From NCBI GenBank assembly GCA_964611755.1, contig CAZTBB010000014.1, positions 1 through 35,920 of the forward strand: DNA of 35,920 nt, read 5' to 3'. Both the position numbers and the translations under genes were made by a program. Of the stretch, positions 31,435-35,920 are shown one piece after another. Every line of letters begins with the position of its first letter. Position 1 is the first letter of the stretch. The notes beneath the pieces are model-generated. The model was not told the origin of the DNA, searched no databases, and was given only the letters and a program-made list of their open reading frames with translations. This DNA comes from CAZTBB01 sp964611755 (GTDB taxonomy: Bacteria > Pseudomonadota > Alphaproteobacteria > Micavibrionales > Micavibrionaceae).

Positions 31435-32819
31435 AGCAGGTCAAAATCTTTAAGGGCTTGATTTTGCTTTGCTTTTAGGGATTTTTTATCAAAATCAGCG
31501 ATCAATTCATTGAACACGCGGTACCAATTTACCTCGGCCTTGAGGTGTAAAAACACCGATCCAAGGCCCAGCGCCGCGCGATCCATAAAGACAAATTCGC
31601 GCGGAATAGACACGCCGCCCGCCTCTTTACTAAGCTCACGGAGCTTTTTATGCACTTTTTCGGCTGTTTCACGGCCATAAATACCGTTTGTGACCTCTCC
31701 AATCGGGCGAATTTTATCTTCCATGAGCGGGGAATAGAGGAATTTTGCCCAGATATTGAGCGTTTCAATCTGGTCTTTGTTTAACCCCTTGAACCCCCAT
31801 GTTTCATAGGCATGGACGGCCAAATCCAGATCGTCATTCATCAAGGCGTTATAAAGGTCAATAACTCCGCCAACAAATTCGGCCCCAAAGACGCGGATAC
31901 ACCCGAAATCGAGCAAATTAATGCTGAGGTCCTTGCGCACCGTGTAATTGCCCAAATGCGGGTCGCCATGAATAATGCCGTAATAATACAGCGGCACATA
32001 CCAGGCGCGGAACATATTCATCGCCAATGTGTTGCGCGTATCCGCATCCGCATCGACATAATTCATGATTTTATCGCCCTCAAGCCAGCTTGATGTGAGC
32101 AAGCGATCAGTTGAGAGCTCATCCACAATATCCGGCACATGGACATTGGGCTCATCGCGCAACATATGCGCATAAAGTTTGGTATGTTTGGCTTCGCGTT
32201 CATAATCCAATTCCTCATACAGACGCTCGGAGAGCTCCTGATGGATCTGGCTGGTTTGAATGGATTGGTCATAGCGCTCATAGATACCAAAAATGATTTT
32301 TAGCTGGTTGAGATCAGCCTCAATCGCGCTTTGCATATCCGGATATTGCAATTTACAGGCTAATTTTTGTCCATCATGGCTCTCGGCGATATGCACCTGC
32401 CCGAGCGATGCCGCTGCGGCTGCCTCTTGCGAAAAGCTTTTAAATTGATCTTGCCAGCCCTTGCCAAGCTCTGTTTTCATGCGCCGGCGCACAAAGCTCC
32501 AGCCCATCGGCGGGGCATTGGATTGCAATTGCTGGAATGTTTGCGCATATTCGGCCGGCAGAGCTTCGGGGATCGTTGCCAGTATCTGGCCGACCTTCAT
32601 CAACGGGCCTTTTAGGTTACCCAAAGCCATAACCAATTGCTGCGCATGCTCTTCGCGCTCAATTTTAACACCGAAATATTTCTCACCGATCAGCTTACTG
32701 GCCAACCCCGCCATAGCGCCCGAGACACGGCCATAGCGCATGAGGCGCCCGCCAATGGTATTTCTCTCTTCAATGTCTTTGTCTGATGCGTGATCCATGG
32801 CATTAATGTGGCTATTCAT
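31431..32819 (-). CDS. UbiB/ABC1 (ADCK) family atypical kinase
   Basis: 462 residues from the ATG at 32817-32819. No start has a clear ribosome-binding site; ATG at 32798 and a longer frame to 32873 are alternatives. Family motifs in order (numbering from this start): KVGQ at 75-78, the Ala-rich loop AAAAASLGQ at 133-141, Lys156 in ACKLQYP, ExD-type EELDYERE near 202-209, HGDPHLGN at 284-291 and LDFG at 303-306. Such proteins are atypical kinases/ATPases required for ubiquinone biosynthesis. Divergent from COQ9, another ubiquinone factor, across about 70 bases, which supports the role. It lacks the C-terminal membrane helices of E. coli UbiB and is closer to the COQ8/ABC1 type. Confidence 0.9.
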   Translation of the reverse strand: MNSHINAMDHASDKDIEERNTIGGRLMRYGRVSGAMAGLASKLIGEKYFGVKIEREEHAQQLVMALGNLKGPLMKVGQILATIPEALPAEYAQTFQQLQSNAPPMGWSFVRRRMKTELGKGWQDQFKSFSQEAAAAASLGQVHIAESHDGQKLACKLQYPDMQSAIEADLNQLKIIFGIYERYDQSIQTSQIHQELSERLYEELDYEREAKHTKLYAHMLRDEPNVHVPDIVDELSTDRLLTSSWLEGDKIMNYVDADADTRNTLAMNMFRAWYVPLYYYGIIHGDPHLGNYTVRKDLSINLLDFGCIRVFGAEFVGGVIDLYNALMNDDLDLAVHAYETWGFKGLNKDQIETLNIWAKFLYSPLMEDKIRPIGEVTNGIYGRETAEKVHKKLRELSKEAGGVSIPREFVFMDRAALGLGSVFLHLKAEVNWYRVFNELIADFDKKSLKAKQNQALKDFDLL

Positions 32820-32889
32820 GCGCAAAAGTCTAGAAAAAAAGCTGAAAATCACCCATATTACTCTCAAACACACATTATATAAGGTGCGT

Positions 32890-33489
32890 ATGCAAAAATT
32901 TACCGATCAGCATTTTCACATTATCGAGGCCGCGCTCGAACACGTGGCGTTCGATGGATGGCGCTGGGATGTCATAGAACGCGCCGCCGAAGAGGTTTTT
33001 GATGACCGCTTTATGGCCGCCGCCCTCTTCCCGGGCAGGCTGGATGATGCCATTGATGGCTTTGCCGCTTATCTCGATCACCAAATGATGCAGGCGCTTG
33101 AGAATACAAATCCCGATGATCTGCGCATACGGGATCGCATCCAAACGGCCGTGATGAAACGTATCCAAGCCATTCAACCGCATATCGAGGCCGAGCGCGG
33201 AGCGATAGCCCATTGGATGTTTCCTTTGCGTAAATTGCGCGGCGCTAAAATTCTGTGGCGCAGCGCCGATTTAATATGGGATTGGGCGGGTGATACCGCC
33301 ACCGATTATAACCGCTACACTAAGCGCACATTGCTGAGCGGTGTGATCGCAACGACCACGCTGGCCTTTTTGAATAATCATCAAGATCTGGAGGCCACCG
33401 AGCGGTTTTTGGAGCGACGCATCGAAAATGTGATGCAACTTGGGAAAATCACGGCACCAATCCTTGGCCGTTTCAAAAAATCAGCGTAG
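32890..33489 (+). CDS. Ubiquinone biosynthesis protein COQ9
   Basis: 199 residues. Helical TetR-like fold with FDGWRWDVIERAAEE near the N-terminus, FPGRLDDAIDGFAAYLD in the middle and the COQ9 hallmark DWAGDTATDYNRYTKRTLLSGV around 137-158. COQ9 binds lipids and presents ubiquinone intermediates to hydroxylases; it is confined mainly to alphaproteobacteria and mitochondria. The start is ATG at 32890, with AAGG five bases upstream; the longer frame from 32797 overlaps the divergent UbiB-like gene. It is followed after 13 bases by the DotI/IcmL-like gene. Confidence 0.93.
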   Translation: MQKFTDQHFHIIEAALEHVAFDGWRWDVIERAAEEVFDDRFMAAALFPGRLDDAIDGFAAYLDHQMMQALENTNPDDLRIRDRIQTAVMKRIQAIQPHIEAERGAIAHWMFPLRKLRGAKILWRSADLIWDWAGDTATDYNRYTKRTLLSGVIATTTLAFLNNHQDLEATERFLERRIENVMQLGKITAPILGRFKKSA

Positions 33490-33502
33490 AATCAAAAACG
33501 CT

Positions 33503-34168
33503 ATGAAAGCTGAAACCAAACGCAATATCATTATGTATGCCTCCATCGTGTTTTTCGGATGGATGGCCTGGATTAATTTTAACCCGCTCCTGATGACGTT
33601 CAGCGATGTTTTTATTGGCGAACAAGAAGAAGAAATGCCGGATCCAGGCGAAACATTCCAAGCCCCATTCGCCTATGATCCCAACCGCTCTGTTAATGCG
33701 AGCGAGGGTTTGCCGGAGAATAATCTAGGGTTAGACAAGCCCCACCGCACCGATGCCGAAATTATCAATTGGCTGATGATGAAAATCCCCGAAAGCCTCT
33801 CTTTATCGCCCGATGAAACCATTGAAGAGCAGAATGTCCGCCGGGCCTATTTCTCGACCAGAGGCTGGCAACAACTCAATAGCTTTTTGCAAAAAGAAGG
33901 GCTGAACCGCTATCTGGATACCCAGAAATATTACATACGCGGCTTCATGGACTCCGTGCCGATCCTGATCAATGAAGGCCCGCTGAGTGGCCAATATCGC
34001 TGGTTATTTGAAGCGCCTGTCATGATATCGGCGATTGATCGTGATTTACGCGATTATCAGGACGAAGAAGCCAACCAGAAACATTTTGTTATCAAAATAC
34101 AGGTCGGTCGCACAGCCAATAAAGGCGCTGATAACGGCATTGTCATTGAACGCTGGACACTGCGCTAA
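33503..34168 (+). CDS. DotI/IcmL/TraM-like inner-membrane protein, 221 aa
   Basis: Start at ATG 33503 (13 bases after COQ9). One membrane helix at about 9-27 is followed by an acidic/Pro linker and a periplasmic domain. The stretch AYFSTRGWQQLNSFLQ near 112-127, a central VPILINEGPLSGQYRWLFEAP and the end GIVIERWTLR follow the order seen in DotI/IcmL proteins of type IVB secretion systems and IncI TraM (FTPxGW...; APxILxxG..GxYxW..; GIxIxQ). No other dot/icm gene is in the window, so this is an orphan or one piece of a dispersed system. The call is from remembered motif order only. Confidence 0.5.
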   Translation: MKAETKRNIIMYASIVFFGWMAWINFNPLLMTFSDVFIGEQEEEMPDPGETFQAPFAYDPNRSVNASEGLPENNLGLDKPHRTDAEIINWLMMKIPESLSLSPDETIEEQNVRRAYFSTRGWQQLNSFLQKEGLNRYLDTQKYYIRGFMDSVPILINEGPLSGQYRWLFEAPVMISAIDRDLRDYQDEEANQKHFVIKIQVGRTANKGADNGIVIERWTLR

Positions 34169-34280
34169 ATTGGCGATCCTTTGAATCTTCCTTGGGACAG
34201 AATCTTTTTACCCCTCGACTCTGATTGCTCCTATTTCCTAAGCTGAGCCCATCATTCAAAAAATTTGTAGGAGTAAATTT

Positions 34281-34604
34281 ATGTCGGAAAACGTCGCCGC
34301 ATTCCCGCCAGGGGCAGAAAATGAAAATGCAACAGAAAGCCAATCATCTGCGGGTGATCCAACCGATGTTGGCGGCGTGGCTGGGCAACGCCTCAAAAGC
34401 TTCATTGACCGCATTGAGCGATTGGAAGAAGAAAAAGCCGCCATCATGGAAGATATCAAAGAAGTCTACGCCGAAGCCAAAGGCACAGGCTTTGATGCCA
34501 AAACCATGCGTAAAATCGTGACATTGCGCAAAATGGATACCGAAAAACGCCGCGAATCCGAAGAGCTCCTTGATCTCTATAAAGCCGCAATCGGCATGGT
34601 GTAA
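34281..34604 (+). CDS. gapR: GapR-family nucleoid-associated protein (DUF2312)
   Basis: 107 residues. After an acidic, disordered N-terminus of about 33 residues comes the conserved core GQRLKSFIDRIERLEEEKAA then IKEVYAEAKGTGFD, MRKIVTLRKMD and LLDLYKAAIG, which is nearly the family consensus. GapR tetramers clamp overtwisted DNA ahead of polymerases and help topoisomerases during replication; the family is a marker of alphaproteobacteria. AGGAG lies seven to eight bases before the ATG at 34281. The N-terminal extension is longer than in the 89-residue Caulobacter protein. Confidence 0.95.
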   Translation: MSENVAAFPPGAENENATESQSSAGDPTDVGGVAGQRLKSFIDRIERLEEEKAAIMEDIKEVYAEAKGTGFDAKTMRKIVTLRKMDTEKRRESEELLDLYKAAIGMV

Positions 34605-34634
34605 CACACGCCATAAATTTTGACATACCACATA

Positions 34635-34662
34635 AAAACCGGGCTTCCACGTCCGGTTTTTT
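34635..34662 (+). terminator. Rho-independent terminator of gapR
   Basis: AAAACCGG (34635-34642) pairs with CCGGTTTT (34653-34660) across a ten-base loop and is followed by further Ts. It lies 31 bases after the gapR stop. Confidence 0.88.
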
Positions 34663-34672
34663 CATACCCCCC

Positions 34673-34705
34673 TTTAACCCTTTGTTTAACATAAAAATGT
34701 ATAAT
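34673..34705 (+). promoter_or_regulatory. Shared upstream element A (tandem TTAAC boxes plus TATAAT)
   Basis: The order TTAACC-N6-TTTAACATA-N4-TGTATAAT lies 32 bases ahead of the small-protein gene at 34738. The same order recurs at 35794-35826. TATAAT (34700-34705) is a perfect -10. The two TTAAC pentamers start 12 bases apart, close to but not the canonical TTAA-N7-TTAAC (11-base) CtrA box. Confidence 0.6.
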
Positions 34706-34737
34706 CGGTGCAGAATAGGGACTAAAGGGGCATATCC

Positions 34738-35178
34738 ATGAGCAACCCAACAAATGGCATAGACATTCGCGGCAGTACAAGCGCTTATGGCGGGAGCAGT
34801 GATGACAGGCAAGCCATTGAGCGTGCGTTTTTTAATGCAGACTCCATCTCTGGCGGTTTCAACGAGAATGCAGCCAACACTCAATTTGATGCTTTTCTCA
34901 TTTATAATGATGGACAAGAACAAGTGCTCCCGATCAGAGGAACAATAGAGAATATTCTTGATCGCTCTCGGCACCATCTTTTTAACAACCTTGATATGCC
35001 GGATAATTTCAGATTGATTATCTTTTCGGAGGATATGAGAAATCCGGATTACGTTCTTGATGTGACACCTGAAAATGTTCACATGCAAAACGGTCAGGCT
35101 TTCTATGATGTCGATGTCAAAGACGCTCAGCAAGACGTGGTTATTTCCAACGTCAATCTTTACGCGCCTGATATGTAA
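34738..35178 (+). CDS. Small acidic unknown protein, paralogue 1, 146 aa
   Basis: Begins MSNPTNGIDIRGSTSAYGGS and has no signal peptide, membrane helix or cysteine. It aligns with the next gene's product in three blocks: NGIDIRGS versus DGSDIRGS near the N-terminus; AFLIYNDG...RGTIENILDRSR versus ALIYADNG...TGTLEEILDRVR in the middle; and FYDVDV...NVNL versus YYDVDV...NLNL at the end. It is thus one of a tandem pair of diverged paralogues. The 17-base gap to the next gene suggests an operon. The ATG at 34738 is preceded by AAAGGGG. Family not recognised; the D/N-rich beta-like pattern suggests a small globular domain. Confidence 0.75.
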   Translation: MSNPTNGIDIRGSTSAYGGSSDDRQAIERAFFNADSISGGFNENAANTQFDAFLIYNDGQEQVLPIRGTIENILDRSRHHLFNNLDMPDNFRLIIFSEDMRNPDYVLDVTPENVHMQNGQAFYDVDVKDAQQDVVISNVNLYAPDM

Positions 35179-35195
35179 GCTCACAGGACAAAGCA

Positions 35196-35714
35196 ATGAG
35201 CCAAGATGATCCCAGAGAACAATTCAACATCAACGCCGATCCAACAGATGGGTCTGATATCAGGGGATCCGCAACAGATGCGGGCATTGTGAATGGCGTC
35301 AAATATACCGGCAATAGCCACGGCCTTCTCACACAGGAATTTGGCATTCGCGCTGCCAACATAGAACTGGGCGCTCTCATTTATGCCGATAATGGAGATG
35401 AACTCCGCTGGACAGGTACACTGGAAGAAATTCTTGATCGCGTGCGCACACATTATCTGGATACTGAAAACCCGCCCACCGAGATTATTATAGACATATA
35501 TGACATTAACCGACCAAATCGGCCATGGATGTTCGAAATGTATGGGAGTTTACATTACGGATCATTAGAAAATTTTGTTCTGGAAGGCCCTTCCGATGAC
35601 AACATTGCCAACGTGCCCTATTACGATGTCGATGTCTTTCACAAAAGTCCAGATGAAAATGGCCATAATTATGTCACGAATTTGAACCTGATCAAGGTTA
35701 TGCGATTATCATAA
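35196..35714 (+). CDS. Small acidic unknown protein, paralogue 2, 172 aa
   Basis: Begins MSQDDPREQFNINADPTDGS and continues DIRGSATDAG, then the shared middle (LEEILDRVRTHYLD) and end (YYDVDVFHKSP...VTNLNL) blocks described for the preceding gene. It is longer by insertions before the last block. No membrane segment, no signal peptide, no cysteine. It starts 17 bases after paralogue 1 stops and is followed by a 160-base gap carrying element B and the start of a third small gene. Function unknown. Confidence 0.75.
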   Translation: MSQDDPREQFNINADPTDGSDIRGSATDAGIVNGVKYTGNSHGLLTQEFGIRAANIELGALIYADNGDELRWTGTLEEILDRVRTHYLDTENPPTEIIIDIYDINRPNRPWMFEMYGSLHYGSLENFVLEGPSDDNIANVPYYDVDVFHKSPDENGHNYVTNLNLIKVMRLS

Positions 35715-35793
35715 ACCCTCATAAACCGGGATATACAGACAATTATCACCTGTTTTTTGCTGCCCAAACATAAAGCTTAAAAACTCTCCTAAT

Positions 35794-35826
35794 ATTAACC
35801 AATTATTTAACATAGTTCTGTAGATT
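35794..35826 (+). promoter_or_regulatory. Shared upstream element B
   Basis: TTAACC-N6-TTTAACATA-N4-TGTAGATT, aligned base for base in order and spacing with element A at 34673-34705. It lies 48 bases ahead of the ATG at 35875. The -10 here (TAGATT) is weaker than in element A. Confidence 0.6.
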
Positions 35827-35874
35827 AAGTACCAACGAATAAGAATATTAAAAAACATGAAGAGGGTATAAATT

Positions 35875-35920
35875 ATGTCACATCCAATTATTGACGGTGA
35901 TACATCAATTGATGACAACC
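35875..35920 (+). CDS. Start of a further small gene, cut by window edge
   Basis: ATG at 35875 with GAGGG about eight bases upstream. The visible peptide is MSHPIIDGDTSIDDN. Its Asp-rich start and shared upstream element suggest that it belongs to the same set as the two genes before it, but only 15 codons are visible. Confidence 0.5.
   Translation, partial: MSHPIIDGDTSIDDN

Noticed and set aside
1..35920. CRISPR array, insertion sequence or prophage
   Set aside because: No regularly spaced repeats, transposase, integrase or phage structural cluster was found. The S74 protein resembles tail fibres but stands alone with pilin-like and membrane parts.

Overview
The window reads as a chromosomal piece of an alphaproteobacterium of moderate GC. 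This placement rests on GapR (DUF2312), COQ9 next to a UbiB-family kinase, a complete cbb3 oxidase gene set with FixGHIS-type maturation genes, and a FixK/FNR-type box. A Micavibrio-like or rhodospirillalean lineage would fit, but that finer placement is a guess. A run of ten Ns at 9091-9100 marks a scaffold gap, so this is probably a draft or metagenome assembly.

Layout. 1-770: the start of a probable prolyl-tRNA deacylase gene, two small unknown genes and tRNA-Gly(GCC). 745-2517: the last 38 bases of the tRNA region are repeated 74 bases downstream, followed by an HNH-type protein gene; this looks like an accessory insertion at a tRNA. 2561-9081: one minus-strand signalling operon with three stand-alone receiver proteins, a methyl-accepting chemotaxis protein, a small unknown protein and a 970-residue histidine kinase whose third PAS unit is a LOV blue-light domain with its photoactive Cys. 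9125-9948: a four-Cys MerR-type regulator with a perfect palindrome in front of it, and a small helical protein. 10031-13502: a SitABCD-type Mn/Fe importer. 13615-16005: queCDEF behind a preQ1-I riboswitch. 16013-17548: an unknown protein with eight 22-residue leucine-rich repeats. 17648-25948: the cbb3 oxidase (ccoNOQP), its assembly genes ccoGHIS, and a TauE/SafE-like membrane protein, all apparently driven from an FNR/FixK box at 26007-26020. ccoQ and ccoS are short and easily missed. 26104-27929: YceI and a CaCA-type cation exchanger. 28012-31080: a 1022-residue protein joining a pilin-like membrane N-terminus, a tail-fibre-like body, a self-cleaving S74 domain and a C-terminal membrane segment. 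31431-34604: UbiB-like kinase, divergent COQ9, a DotI/IcmL-like protein and GapR. 34673-35920: a family of small acidic unknown proteins with a shared upstream element.

How the parts fit. The cbb3 block encodes the high-affinity oxidase together with copper delivery and redox maturation. UbiB and COQ9 belong to quinone biosynthesis that would feed the respiratory chain. The LOV kinase operon suggests that light is read into the same output network as a chemoreceptor, through single-domain response regulators that carry no DNA-binding domain. queCDEF makes preQ1 for queuosine tRNA modification and is feedback-controlled by its product.

The most novel-looking items are the LOV-kinase/chemoreceptor operon, the pilin-like/S74/transmembrane fusion protein, the small-protein family with its shared promoter-region element, and the tRNA-Gly tail duplication beside the HNH gene.
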